Of a stretch of DNA of 64,000 nt, positions 1-11,566 are shown piece after piece. Origin of the DNA: Colletotrichum lupini (taxonomy: Eukaryota > Ascomycota > Sordariomycetes > Glomerellales > Glomerellaceae); assembly GCF_023278565.1 (NCBI RefSeq), contig NC_064681.1, forward strand, positions 1,364,001-1,428,000, written 5' to 3'. The notes under the pieces are model-generated. The model worked only from the letters and a program-made list of their open reading frames with translations, did not search any database and had not been told where the DNA came from. How positions within the stretch are numbered: position 1 is the stretch's first letter; every line of letters starts with the position of its first letter. Both the position numbers and the translations under genes were made by a program.

Positions 1-573
1 GAGGTTTTCCAGGTGCATGCGCAGCACGCGGCCTCGTTGAGGCGGGTGAATCGCGAGGCGGAGGATTGGGAGGATGAGTCGTGGCAGGAGCCTTCTTCGC
101 TCCTCGACGGCGGTGCCGGGGATGACAGCATGATGGAGGGATCCGGCCTCCGGTCGTCTGAGCAGGTCAACGGGCGGGACACGCGGCTGCGGCAGGCGAG
201 GAACCAGATCCGGCTCAAGACGCTCGACATGCTGCGCGAAGTGGCGGGCCGCATGAACGACCTGCTAGAGGATCGGCCTTTTTCGCACAGCGCCGAGCTG
301 TGGCGGGTGCGCGGGATGGTGTCGCTCTACATCGGCGACTTGCTCATCCCGTCGTACACGCTTGACGAGGAGGGCGGCCAGATGGCGGAAGCCAGGGCGC
401 GGCGGGAGGCGGAGAGGAATAACGCGCGGAGCAGCTTTCAGAAGATGGCGGAGCACGGCGGGAAATTTGATGCTTTGATTCAGAAGCTGATGGCGCCCGT
501 TGAGGAGGACGAGGGACCTATGTTGCCTGTCTTCTCGTCACTCCCCTTCAGAGAGTATCGTACAGCTAGCTAG
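1..573 (+). CDS. 3' end of an unidentified protein gene (5' truncated by window)
   Basis: The frame is open from base 1 to a TAG at 571-573, giving about 190 C-terminal residues. The protein is rich in Glu, Arg and Ala. It carries an acidic, Trp-containing patch (EDWEDESWQEP) near residue 20 and a helical segment (LWRVRGMVSLYIGDLLIP) near residues 100-117, followed by a charged Ala/Arg/Glu helix. The LWR-RGMV-L-I-DL pattern reminds me of the C-terminal part of fungal Rrn11-like RNA polymerase I initiation factors, but that is memory-based and weak, so no function is assigned. Bases 10-12 (cag) could be a splice acceptor, so the true exon start may be base 13. The gene converges on the EED gene, with its stop only about 135 bp away. 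Confidence 0.6.
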   Translation, partial: EVFQVHAQHAASLRRVNREAEDWEDESWQEPSSLLDGGAGDDSMMEGSGLRSSEQVNGRDTRLRQARNQIRLKTLDMLREVAGRMNDLLEDRPFSHSAELWRVRGMVSLYIGDLLIPSYTLDEEGGQMAEARARREAERNNARSSFQKMAEHGGKFDALIQKLMAPVEEDEGPMLPVFSSLPFREYRTAS

Positions 574-709
574 AAGCGCTGGCCAATACTATTCTGACGC
601 GGAAAACTAGGCTACCTAGTCGAGAGCATCAGAGAGATTGAGACGGACCAAGGGACTGTCCTCTCTATCTGGTATTACCCTCCAACACCCCTCCATCCTA
701 TTAAGTCAC

Positions 710-2859
710 TCACGCATCCTTCTTGGGTACCCATCTCTGGAAAACAAGAGCAAAGTTGGAGCTACCCACAACGACGCACCATTCACCTCCGGGGCTCCAA
801 GCAACCTGTCTACCAACGAAAGTCGAAGCGCCGCAGTTCTCAATCTTGTGGGGCTTCAGAGGCACCTGAGGGTTGCCGACGGTGAACTTGCCATCCCACG
901 TCTGCAGCGTTTCCTGGTTGTACTGGGCCCTCAGATCGGGAATTTGCTCGAGCTCCATCCGGTGAGCCTTGTCGGCCGCCTTCTTCTCTCGGACCGTCGG
1001 CGCGGCCTTGCCGTTCGTATTGGCCCGATGGGTGATGGCCGGCAGCCAACTGGGCTTCAGAACGGCCTCGTCGCCGTCTCTCTTGGGCCTCTTGACGGCG
1101 TTGACGTAGTCGTGGAAGCCTGTAATCTGCTCAAAGTCCCAGAAGTAGATTTTGCCGTTGGCGTTGCAGAAGGCTAGAATAGGGTGCTGATCGGGGACGA
1201 AGTGCAGCTTGAACCGCATGAAGAATTGCGGGCCGCAACCGAGCGTTTGGAACTCGATGAGCCGCGTGTAGGGAGCTGGACATTCTGCCGAAACGCCCGG
1301 GCTAAAGGCAGAGCGGGTGAGATTGGCCGGGTTGATGGTTGTCGGGGCCATGGACTGCGGAGGGGGCGGGTCCTGGGACGAGAAGCCTTCAATCTTCCAC
1401 AAGACAATCACATCATCGTGGCAGGCTCTAGAGAGAATGTAGTCGCCATAGAAGGACACGCTGTGAGAAATCAGTACTGTGTAATATGCAGTTTTTCAAG
1501 CAAAGACTAACCAATCCACGAGACTGCTGTGAACCTCTGATGTTGAGAAGTGAGGATAATGAACCTCCACTGGGCGGTCGGTGTGCTCAGTGGGAAGGTC
1601 TGGTACTGTCCACTGTGCGGTCTGTTAATCATGGCACATGGGAGCGGCGCATGGAATTATTGCCTACGAGATTGATAATCTGGTCATGGCCGGCGGAAAG
1701 AATATATCGGCCCGTGTCGTGCCATGCCTATACACAAGAGTTAGGCTCAGAGTTGCAACCAGAAGGCGGCAATAGAGCTATACGTACTAATGTTAGCAGG
1801 TTCCAGTAATGACCTTCGCCTCCAAGAATGCACAAGCAGGGCTGCTTCTCATGTTTGGGATCTAGACTCCATATCCGGACTGTCGTATCGTCGGAACACG
1901 AGGCGATAATCAGAGGGTCTATCGGAGACGTGACCACGTCACAAACGTCCTGAAGATTCATCAGCGGGAGCCCCCAATATGTGATATTATCCAGGCATGA
2001 CTCACTCCGCCGTGGCCTACGAGACACTAAGTGAGATGTGAGCAAAACCTCTGCAGGATACGTTAGATGTGTCTCAACTCACGTTGACGAGCTTCTGTTC
2101 GATTATGTCGTAAACCTTGATCTTGGCGTCTTCGCCGCCGTAGCACAATAGCGGCCTGCCGGTCTCCGCGTCTCTTGTCCAAGTGCAGGAGTAATTTCTT
2201 GCCTCAGTCTTTATCCGAGTCAGTTGCCGAGGCTGCTGTGGGTAATTTGAATACTAGGGAGGACGCACATCATCATCCCGTATTATGCTGATAATTTCGC
2301 ATGGATTCGAGTCGTCGGCAGCTGCAGTGAGGCGACAAACTATTATCTGGAGAAGAGGTCAGGGCTCAAAGATCACTCCCAAGACAACCACTCGGATGCA
2401 GCAACTTACATGCTTCTTACTGACGGCGGCGAAGACGGGTCTCGCATCCAATGGTTGATAGGGGCAGAATTTGACATCAAAGAACTCTGAGGCGAGATTA
2501 GCCACTGTTGATAGCATGCCTCGAGATAATGCTGGGGCGGGGCTTACCAGGCACCGGATCATCTTGAGCGAGGAACCTAGTGTCATCCTACAGTTCATGT
2601 TAGCGGAAACTCTATTGAACGGCAAAGAGCCACGTAAAGAACATGGCATTCTCAATGTAGCTATTGCAGCTGGGATAACTCTGATGGGAATTCATAGATA
2701 CACGGGTAAGGGAGAAAAGGTAAGAATAGACTAAGAGCAGTAAGGGGACCTCGACCCCAGTTCGGCTAGCTCAAAGAAAGGGGGAGCAAGTACCTCGAGA
2801 TGAACCGAGACTCTCAGTCTCGGAAAGTCATATGGAGTTGGTGTTGAGGTGGGGGCCAT
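710..2859 (-). CDS. eed: Polycomb repressive complex 2 subunit EED (WD40 beta-propeller)
   Basis: EED reads H3K27me3 and activates the EZH2/KMT6 methyltransferase in facultative heterochromatin. I read ten exons on the minus strand: 2859-2794, 2587-2548, 2504-2410, 2346-2269, 2235-2083, 2026-2006, 1949-1788, 1727-1668, 1612-1512 and 1460-710. They join in phase to 508 aa. Diagnostic segments in order are FFDVKFCPYQP..VFAAVSKKH, an NYSCTWTRD strand, IASCSDDTTVRIWSLDP, a GHYWNLLTLAWHDTGRYILSAGHD-type repeat, and VDCVSFYGDYILSRACHDDVIVLW. The last parallels the human EED stretch VDCVRWLGDLILS. The sixth exon is only 21 nt and encodes CLVGHGG. The first intron (2793-2588, about 206 nt) is longer than the rest, so a small exon could be hidden there. 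Family assignment is strong; the first two exon borders are less certain. Confidence 0.88.
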
Positions 2860-5200
2860 AACAAAATTGTATGTCAATAGAGGTCGGGAGCGGAGGACGC
2901 GTTGAAGGCAACCCAGGCCTGAAGTTCAGAGATGGCCAACCAACTTTTTTGCGCGGAAACTTCTTACGGATAGTCTTGTCTGTCAGAGTGCAACTGCGGG
3001 CGGAGGGCGTGAGAGGGAGACAAGACGCGTCGAGATGCAGTTGATAACTCGAGATCAGCTTTGTGTTTATTGGCGTGTGTTTTGTGCAAGGACTCTTATT
3101 AGTTGTAGCTGCTCCGGTCCTAGGTCATAACCTCAAGTCGGACTTTCGTTACGGGTGCACCAAGTACCTAGGTAAGATAAGGTAAGCAGAGAGAATTGAC
3201 AAAGAGCAAGGCAATGCTATGCGATGAAAGTGGCAGTTGGCAACAGAAAGAAATCGGTAAGAATGCTCCGTGCCTAGCGCGTGAACTCAAGGTACGGTGT
3301 ACCTAGGTAGTAAGGTAATGAAGCAATGCAGGGCAAGGTAAGGTGGCTCACCAAGCAGGTAAATTGGAAAGGAAGGAGACGGAGCCCGGCAGGTGGGGCT
3401 TGCGTTTCCTCACTTGTTCTCGCCGAATGTGGACTTGAAAAGAGGAAACTTTGAAAATAGAACACGCAGTCGGTCGCGCACTCGTCAATAGGAACTTTCC
3501 GCTTTAGTGGGCCGCCCCGTGGTTGACGGAACCTCGAATACCTACCTAGTCAAGGCCGGGCCGGGGCCACTACAGTGCCCGAATCAGTGGAGGAAGGGGT
3601 CAATTGGGGTTGATGATGGAAACGTCTTTAACGGTTGCGCTAGCCCTTGAACAGCACCGGCCATGAGAACATCACATCAGCAACCTCGAACCATTTCCGA
3701 TTTTATCATGACCGGGATTTCTCCAGGTCCCCAAGCTTTCAACAAGTATGGATTTGGGCCACATTTTGCACCATTTTCTCTCATCAACCCCGCCTCTTCA
3801 TAAAGACCGAGTGAGTCTTTGATCAGGAACACCTTCATTGAAATTGGGAAAACTACCTCGTTGGGACAACGGCTTATCTCGCCCATCTACCACGGTGTGA
3901 AGCAATTTTGTGGTACAAGTAGGCATCGGCCACTATTTGATTCGCGTTCTCGGTCTATGAAGATGCCTTGTCCAAGGAGTGACTCGGTCCAGAAGCTCGG
4001 ATCTGCCCCAAACCCAAAGTATGAATGGGTACGTCAATTCGATGTGTAAACCAAAGATTGTCCATACAGAAGGTGACACGCGAGCGATGATACAAAACTA
4101 TTGTCATTCGGTCATCATTGAAACTATCATGGCTGAGAAGTCAACAAAACCGGCTGCGTACTAACGTATCTACCTGGCGGGAGGGCACAAGGGCGAGCAA
4201 ACATTCAGAGAACTAACAGCTGTAGGTTCAAAAAGACCTGCGATTTCCCCTTCGGGCATATGACAGGGAAGGAGGCGATATCATTGAGGCGCCGTCAAAT
4301 AACAAGACTTCAAACCCAAGATGTCTCCGTCATTTTTGCCATGTTTTGACAGCAGACTCGGAAGAAAAATGATATTTGGGGACGGGGATGGCTTCCTAAG
4401 GAGGGTGATTAGGATGTGATTAGGAGGTGATTGATCGAGGAAACGTCAAGCCTTCCTCGACATCGAAAGCATAGGAGGAGCAACGGGATGTTGAGAAAAG
4501 AGAGGGGAGACAGGGCTATTAGATTGGTCGATGACAAAAGAGACCGAATACTCTTGTACCGTTCCAAGGATTGAGTACTTGAAGTGCGGAGCGAAGTTTG
4601 GCACACCTACCAACCTTTCTAGGGCAATGGCACCTTGATGAAGGTATCCAAGGAAAACCGAGTTGTCATCCGGTACCTCGGAACGCTGTACCTCCCTAAG
4701 GAACCCTAGGTACCTTAACACCTTACCTACTTTACCTCGCCTTGCCTTAGGGTCCTTCTTTCCCCGGGGTGTGTGTCCTGCACGGTTCGTCCTCCGGGCC
4801 AATTCCATGTCGAATTGGTGCAGGGAAAGAGCGGATCTCCAGGGATAGTGGATACTGGTGTGGCCGCACCGGCTCTTTTCCTGGCCCGCGGACACTACTA
4901 CTCTACCTCAGCACCTCACTTGACGCTACGCTACCTACCTCACCTCACAGACCAAGCCATCTTCAAACGTCGACTACTGAAATGGTTTCGCGTAGTATCT
5001 GTACGAGTCTGAGACCTCCCAAGCAGATGCCAGACGGCTGATGCCGCAAGACACCATTATGCAAGCGCTGAGCATCACCTAGCATCAGACTAAAGAACGC
5101 CCTGCATTATCCAAGAGGAAAACCAGGCGCGAAAAGGTATGGAGGCTGATTGTTGCGGCGCCGCGTGATATCCAAGTCTTTTGTGTAACGTGAGAGCTCG
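2860..5200. other. Intergenic DNA upstream of EED, no gene recognised
   Basis: This stretch should hold the EED promoter. Small open frames on both strands (for example 4446-4895 minus) show no recognisable domain and no sensible splice continuation. Short words of the TACCT/AGGTA type are frequent around 3160-3350 and 4700-4745. Confidence 0.5.
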
Positions 5201-7610
5201 TCTGACTAGCTTCTCATCACAGTTTGATACTCAATTCTCGAAAAACGATACTGTTCTCAGGCTTCGTCTCTGCTTCCCGGTACTCATTGCATTGCACACA
5301 GAATGGCAGTAGTGCAGTACGACATCAGCGCAGGCACGAAGCACTGATTCCTCAATCGCATTCGCAAGACAAAGAGGCACATCATTTGAGGATACGTCAG
5401 CTGGCATCCATGGATATGAGAAATGACGGCGGGTCGCCATCTTCAAAGGCCCTCGTCTCTTGCAAATTCTCATACCGCCCAATCGTCGAGTCTCGATGCC
5501 AACCATCCATCACCGCATTTCGATATCGAGCCTGCATCGCCCTCGTACAGCAAGAAATCCCATTATGCTCCGGCCTGTCAATACCATACGTCTACGGAGC
5601 ACTGTACGGATCCCTCCATGTCTGTTCAACCCCTGACAGCTGTGTCATGGCAATTGGGATCCGCAAACTGTTAATAAACCTGTCCCGTCGTGGGTCTTTG
5701 TCCGTGGGCCATGCTGGGTACGCCGCCGCGATATCTTTCATGTCGGTCGCACAAACCATCCGCCCCCCGCGACCTGGCACCGCGTTCTCGGCATCCTGTC
5801 TACATGTGGTTCACGTCACGAACGGACATCGAGGGGCCCTGCGACTTTCAAAGAGACAGTCCAATTCTTCATCTGGTGAAGGAGAGGGGAACAAAATGAG
5901 TCTTGAGGCAAACAGGATAAAAGTGTCCAGTCGATATACTCATTGCATATTCTCTAGTAAGGTACCTAGACATCGATAGCTACTTTCAAGATACTCCGTA
6001 CGAGCGGCGCATACGTCTCGAGCCTCCAACGATCAACAGCTTCCCTCCACTTTGGGTGGTGTTCAGATAAACTTCTCTTCATCTGGCTCGAGTACGCTCA
6101 ACATTGTTTGTGTTGACTCCGAACCTGTGCCAGAGTTACGTACGTTTGGCGAAAAAAAAAAGATTGTGTTGTTGACGATCTCATCTGTTGAAATTCAGGG
6201 GCCTGGGACGACGGAAACATCCGTACGTAACGTTCTGGTAAGAACAACCCTCCGCATCTGACTTGGCAAGGACTGTGCACGAATGCCCCCTCGGGTTTTC
6301 CGAAGAGGAAGAAGTCGTGATAATTACGAGCAGGGACAGTTTGAAGACATGGGCCACACGAGCTGTGGCTTTCGGACTGGCTCAGGGATCCTAGCAGTCG
6401 ATCCCAACTGGTGAACCGGGTTCTGATGTCTTCACAGCTGTCAACTGAAGTCAGACATCAAGCTATGCCTAGCAGAGCATAGCGCCCTCCCCTGCCCGGA
6501 CGCTCAACCCACACGGACGCCATTTTAGCCTTTTTCACTCCCGTTCACACGGATGACGGGCGGCCTGACGAGGAGACAGCAAGCGTCAGTGACGAGAGCT
6601 TGGGGAAGGGAAACGGGCTCTGCTGCCCTGCAATTTCCATCGGCTGTCAGTTCGAATTGGGATAAAGGGCCGCGTTCTCGCAAGCTCTTCCCAAACAAGA
6701 CAAGAACTGTCCGATCACCCCTGCGAGATCCCCAAACCCCATGTCTGCTCTCGATATCATGGACATGGGCATGGCAAAAGAAGTGGACAGCTCGACGCAG
6801 AAGCTCGCAGCTCGTTCGTCAACATGAGCTTGCTGTTGGTTTTGGATTTTCAAAATCGAATGATTGATGACGGAAGATTTTCTCTCATCTAGTGTACGGC
6901 AGCTTGTTCTCGAATGCGTGCAATTCCGCGAGGCGAAAGGCTATGCATCAACCCGCAGCATCGCCAATGCCCGGCGAAAATGTCGGGACTGACGCGGTTC
7001 GAGGGTGATCTTGCTCGGATTTCGGCTCGAAAGAGCAACAGACCAAGGTCTCAACTATCGAGTATGGATATATGGCGGCAATTTTAACAACTAGCCCGGC
7101 CCTCACTGCGCGAACCCATGCACACGCAGGTACCAGCGGCTGTTGTCTATCATCTATGCTCACTATTCGACAGTTCGACACCTCCGGATGGCGCTGGTTC
7201 CAATGACAGCTGTTGGCAGACAGCTCGAGCGAGTCCATCCGCGTTCGAAAATGTTGACGCTCGATGCAGGACGTTGTATCCGGGCCATGTGGACAAGGAT
7301 CTTAGGTTCCAGCTCTGCAATGTTTCTCAACGGTTTGTCTCAGCAGTACCTAGCCACCATTAAACGGCATGAAGTGAGTGTGCGGCCTGTCTCCAACGCG
7401 GCGTGGACGCTCGCACCGGGTAGTAGGCAACTTGGCACGTTGTGCGGCAACGATGCCTGCCTGACCTTGTACGATGTTCTGTAGATTGGTTACCCGCTCC
7501 TCCAGGAGCCAGGGTATAGACTGGAGGCTGGAGCTCAGTGTCGGAGACACATCAATCCCTCTGACATCCCATCCAAGCAGCCGGCAGAGTGTGTAACATT
7601 TAATCAATGT
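5201..7610. other. Gene-poor DNA with scattered short open frames; decayed gene possible
   Basis: Several plus-strand frames of 60-110 codons follow each other (5423-5674, 5690-5899, 7118-7363, 7143-7484). They are broken by stops and shift frame, without good splice sites between them. The pieces around 5440-5870 are Ser/His/Pro-rich and look more protein-like than the surrounding DNA, which could mean a degenerate gene. I recognise no family and cannot rule out chance. The 251-codon frame 5224-5979 overlaps these pieces in another phase and looks like random translation. Confidence 0.25.
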
Positions 7611-8449
7611 TCATCGGGCTCGCGGTTGAGTATGGCCGGGTCCCTCCGAGCGCAAGACTATGGGAGTAGTATCCCGGTTCGAGAGTGTCTACCACTACTT
7701 GGTACATCACTTCATTTTGCCCATTTTTGTCAGCCCTCCTCCCCTCGGCTGGGAGAGCAGACGTGACAAGCTGGGCTCTGATCATCATTGGTATGATTTG
7801 TTGACACAGCATTGCTGTGACTGGAGGCGGCTCGACAATCCAAACATGGGCCAGGGAGGAGGATAAAAAAGAAAGAATAAAAAAAATGCGCCAGATATGA
7901 AAACAAGGAACGGGCATAGTTGCATTTTATTCTGCCCCGCTGTCAACGTCAATTGAACAAGCCCCTCCCCCCATCAACAAGCGTTGCAATCTCGGGGGCC
8001 TTCATAAAAAAAAGGTGGCTGTATTGGTCCGGATACAGAGTCGAGTTGCAGACGATCGCCGATTCCTCCGCTGCCACCATCTACGGATACCTTGGTAACA
8101 GAAAGCAACATAGGGATGTTATCACACACGCTATATCGTCGTCGAGGGACAGATGGAGTCTATACGTGTAGCTGGTTGGAACAGAACAGAGCAGCGCGGC
8201 ACGGCGGGTAGTACGGACGTATGTAGGTCAGCTAACCGAAGCGATACTAGCTGAGCAGTCTTATTCCCTTATTTCCCATGGAGGCATGGATTGGCGAATT
8301 ATACTGTGACATGGAGGACATAGCTCCAGCTGGGCTACGTATGAGCTTGGGGGGAAAGACACCCTCGAACCCCTGCCCCTGTCTTAGTGCCCTTTTATGG
8401 ATATCCGTACACGGGCATACATTGCTAGACGTTGGGAAGTGCGGATACT
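7611..8449. other. Intergenic DNA left of the AT-rich block
   Basis: No gene is supported. GGATAC occurs at 8031-8036, 8085-8090 and 8443-8448. Base composition is ordinary up to about 8540. Confidence 0.4.
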
Positions 8450-8463
8450 GAGCTGATGGGTAC
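8450..8463 (+). repeat. Left copy of 14-bp direct repeat flanking the AT-rich block
   Basis: The sequence GAGCTGATGGGTAC at 8450-8463 recurs exactly at 9334-9347. It is possibly a target-site duplication around an inserted and later mutated element, or a chance match. Confidence 0.6.
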
Positions 8464-9333
8464 ACTGTTTAACTCCATCGTTTTGCATTACTAGAGGATT
8501 GCCGTAGTATATATAGACGCTACCCTGCCCTCGAATTCCGCATTATTTAACCTTAACCCTTTTTATAAATTACTTATTCTTTCTTTTATTTTACCCTCTC
8601 TCTTATTAAAAAATCGCTAAAATTATAGTTTTAATAGCTTATTAATAAGCTAATATTATTATTTAAAAATAAATAACTTATACTTATACGTAAGTACTAA
8701 GAGTTTTATTATTATAAAAATAGTAATAAATATATTAAAGTACTTAAGAGAGCTTTTTAATAAATTTTTAATACTATTTAAAGCGATAATCCTTAAGTTA
8801 TAAAAAAAAGCTAAAGTATTATATTAATATAGCCCTATTTATTTCATTGATATTAATAATATCTTTCTTAATATAAAATATATTAATAATACTCTATAAC
8901 TACGTTATTATATTTTATAAATCGTACTTAATATTAATAAGGATTTTAATACTATTTCTTAGTTTATTTTTTAGTTTTTTTATTAAAGCTATTATTATAA
9001 AGTTAGTTTAGTTATTAATATTTTAATAAGTATTTTAACTTAACTTAGAAATTTTTATAATTTTTAAATAGAAGTTTTTAAAGGATTTATAATTAAACTT
9101 TTTATTTATTATAAATAAAATTATTATAAATAAAATTATTATAATTAAAATTATAGTACTATTTATAGACCTTAATAATAAGTAATTAATAATATAGTTA
9201 TTTTTTATATATAATAAGCTTAAAAAAGTATCTTAATTTAAGTACTAAGTAAGTACTATACTATTTTATTAAAACTATATTCTTATATTTATAACTTAGA
9301 AAGAATTAACTTTCTTTAATAACAAGGTACTTA
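8464..9333. mobile_element. AT-rich, RIP-like relic, probably a mutated insertion
   Basis: From about 8545 to 9325 the DNA is almost entirely A/T, with very frequent TpA steps, runs such as TTATAA and TAATTA, and no open frame above 60 codons. About 80 bp of normal composition (8464-8544) precede it. In Pezizomycotina, such islands typically come from transposons hit by repeat-induced point mutation (C to T, mainly at CpA). The exact 14-bp direct repeat at both edges fits an insertion with target duplication; variable 7-20 bp duplications are typical of LINE-type elements. No residual coding homology or terminal repeat is readable, so the element class is unknown. An intrinsically AT-rich spacer is the alternative. 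Confidence 0.55.
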
Positions 9334-9347
9334 GAGCTGATGGGTAC
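9334..9347 (+). repeat. Right copy of 14-bp direct repeat flanking the AT-rich block
   Basis: This is an exact copy of GAGCTGATGGGTAC at 8450-8463. It sits at the point where normal base composition resumes. Confidence 0.6.
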
Positions 9348-9508
9348 TGCTCTGTGGCTTTGTGTTATCCAGAGAGTCTGTCACTCTGTGTAGGCACCAA
9401 GGTAGTTGTACTTTTTGGTCTGGGGGGATGGTGATACCCTGAAAGCGTGGCCCTGGCGCGAGAGAAGATGATCATGACCCAGGCAAGCCGCACGGCATCC
9501 GTCCGCAA

Positions 9509-9541
9509 GGATGGATGATGGATGATGGATGATGGGTGATG
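9509..9541 (+). repeat. GGATGAT-type short tandem repeat
   Basis: About four to five units of a 7-bp GGATGAT motif lie in tandem, the last imperfect (GGGTGAT). This is a simple microsatellite in intergenic DNA. Confidence 0.8.
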
Positions 9542-10224
9542 GCTACCTATGGAGCCTGGCACGTCTCTGAGTGTTCTGTCGGTCGAAGCTGCCCCCTGTG
9601 CCTGTGTATCCGTACCCGTAGCGGGGACCGGAGAGATACCTCGTCCAAGGGTATCCATCCGTCTGTCCTCTCTGTCTCGACTATCAAGTCTCATCTGTGT
9701 ATCCCGTCCATAAGGATACTGACACTCTGTAGCGCGCGGGCATGCTTTACGCACCCACATTTTGCTCAGCTACCGGGGGTTAAGTATTCGCAGGTGAAGG
9801 TCGACGTTGGAGAAGTCGACAGCCGTGTTCATGACCCTTGTGGTATCCATACTGCGTACGGAGACACAGTAGTCGAAGTCGTGGTGGTATCCATACATAC
9901 TTCGCAGTCACACCTGGTGGTGCAAGACGATGGAGGGGGGTCTGGGCCCCGGGACCCTGTTCTGTTCAGCTGGGCCCTGTCACCTCAGTTCTCCTCACCA
10001 ATCTTTTGCCCTATCCGTTTTTGCGAAACCCGAGTCGCTGGCTGACGGGGGGGGAGTCTACTCCGTAGAGAGGAGGGGGGCGCTGTGCTGCAGACTCACT
10101 GATGAGAAGATGCGCGCTGCGGTGCGGTGCGGTCACGGAGCAGAGAGCAGAGAGCAGAGACGAAAGCAAAGCAAAGCAAAATGGAAGCAGAGGAGAAGAA
10201 GCCTCAGCGCAGAGAGCTGGACAT

Positions 10225-10242
10225 CCCCCCCCCCCCCCCCCC
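10225..10242 (+). repeat. Poly-C run (18 C)
   Basis: There are eighteen consecutive C residues on the plus strand, so G18 on the other strand. The length is prone to sequencing error and replication slippage. Confidence 0.85.
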
Positions 10243-10304
10243 GCCCTCCCTCCACCTCCACCTCACTCCCGTCCCCCCGCCGCCGCAGTCGCCGCCGCCG
10301 CAGC

Positions 10305-10323
10305 CTCTCTCTCTCTCTCTCTC
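10305..10323 (+). repeat. CT dinucleotide repeat
   Basis: About nine CT units lie in the leader region of the PAS-protein gene. Confidence 0.85.
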
Positions 10324-10434
10324 AAATCACATTTGCCAAACCACTTGCCAAACGAGCTGTCATAAAAGATGCTCGCCTCCTCCGCCCATTTGCAATACCT
10401 ACATGGCACTCCTTCAGATCTCCTCCTTCTTTTT

Positions 10435-10454
10435 TCCTCCTCCTCCTCCTCCTC
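10435..10454 (+). repeat. TCC trinucleotide repeat
   Basis: About six TCC units lie within a longer pyrimidine tract upstream of the PAS-protein gene. Confidence 0.8.
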
Positions 10455-11566
10455 TCTCTCAGCCTTTACTACACTATTAGGTGTTTGTTCTCTCTGTCAT
10501 TCTGGACCCAAACTTGAACAACCAACGGCATCCCGCAATCAACAAGCTACCCATCGTTTTCGCCACTAGCAGCTACCTTACCTTTTTTTTTCATTTTTTT
10601 TTTTTACCTTGCCTGCTGCTTGAGTTAGTCTACCTACCTACCTACCTTACCTAGCTACCTGCAGCTACGGAGTACGGTACAGATACTACCTAGGTTGCAT
10701 CTCCTCGCATACCCTCGACGTGTTTCTTCGAGATTTCAGCCAACCTTCGTTCAACGTCCGAGTACATCCACTACGTCAGGTCATCTGTGTCTGCATGTAC
10801 CCCAAACTCAGACTACCTTAACTTCGAGGGAACCGCGACGTTTACAACCCCCGCCAACGCCAAAAACCCTCCTTTACCACCACCACCACCACAAAACGGT
10901 CTCGTTCTGACCGGCTTGCGCCCTCTCCGCACTATCCATCAGCTTGGATATTCTACTACACCTCGACTTTCAGCCCCCCGTTTCTCCCTTCTGCAGTAAG
11001 CCGCACCGAGCTGCCAACTGTCACTTGAACACCTCCCATCCGCTTTTTTCTCACTGCGCATACCTGCCTGTGTACGACGCGACGCAATACCGTCCACACT
11101 CTGCACTCCTGCTACTCTGCGCCAGTCACATAAGTCGAGCCCGCCGTTTTCACAGCCCCAGCCACTCTATCGGTATAGCCCGTGAGAGTGAGACTGACAG
11201 CCTTCGCTTGCGAAGTAAAAGCGCAATCTGTGTCCCACGCCCAGCAAACCAGCGCGTACTACAGTCAACCACAATCTAAGAGAAACAATCGCTCAGCTCA
11301 GACCCGATTGATTCCCCAGACGTAGTAGAGCTACCGCTTGAGATAATCGAGCTTCTATTAGGCGCGGCCACTGGTTCGACGCCTTGCGGTATTGAGGATC
11401 CACCAGGCTCTCCGCGGCATTCAAGCATTCTCTTAAACCATACTCGGCTTACTTCGCAGCCGATTAAGACTCCGGACGACGTGCGAGAGAGAGACGGACG
11501 TAATTGCGATTCAATCGGACATATATCCCAGACCTTGTTTCAGCCACGAGCCAACTGTTCTTTGCC

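Larger units (their letters stand above)
9348..11566 (+). promoter_or_regulatory. Upstream region and long leader of the PAS-protein gene
   Basis: About 2.2 kb without a supported gene. It is rich in pyrimidine tracts and simple repeats: poly-C, CT, TCC, and TACC units around 10630-10660. TACGGAGTA-type words occur at 10059-10067 and 10666-10674. Long CT-rich leaders are common before regulatory genes in filamentous fungi. The 100-195-codon frames at 9930-10570 are by-products of these repeats (Pro/Ser/Leu strings) and are not called. Confidence 0.45.

Noticed and set aside
4446..4895. 149-codon minus-strand open frame
   Set aside because: No domain, no splice partners, overlapping open frames on the opposite strand, and a mixed composition.
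5224..5979. 251-codon plus-strand open frame
   Set aside because: No recognisable domain, and it starts with a non-specific context. Overlapping frames fit equally well, so it is noted only as part of a gene-poor stretch.
9930..10569. Several overlapping plus-strand frames of up to 195 codons
   Set aside because: They translate the poly-C, CT and TCC repeats and give Pro/Ser/Leu strings in every phase.
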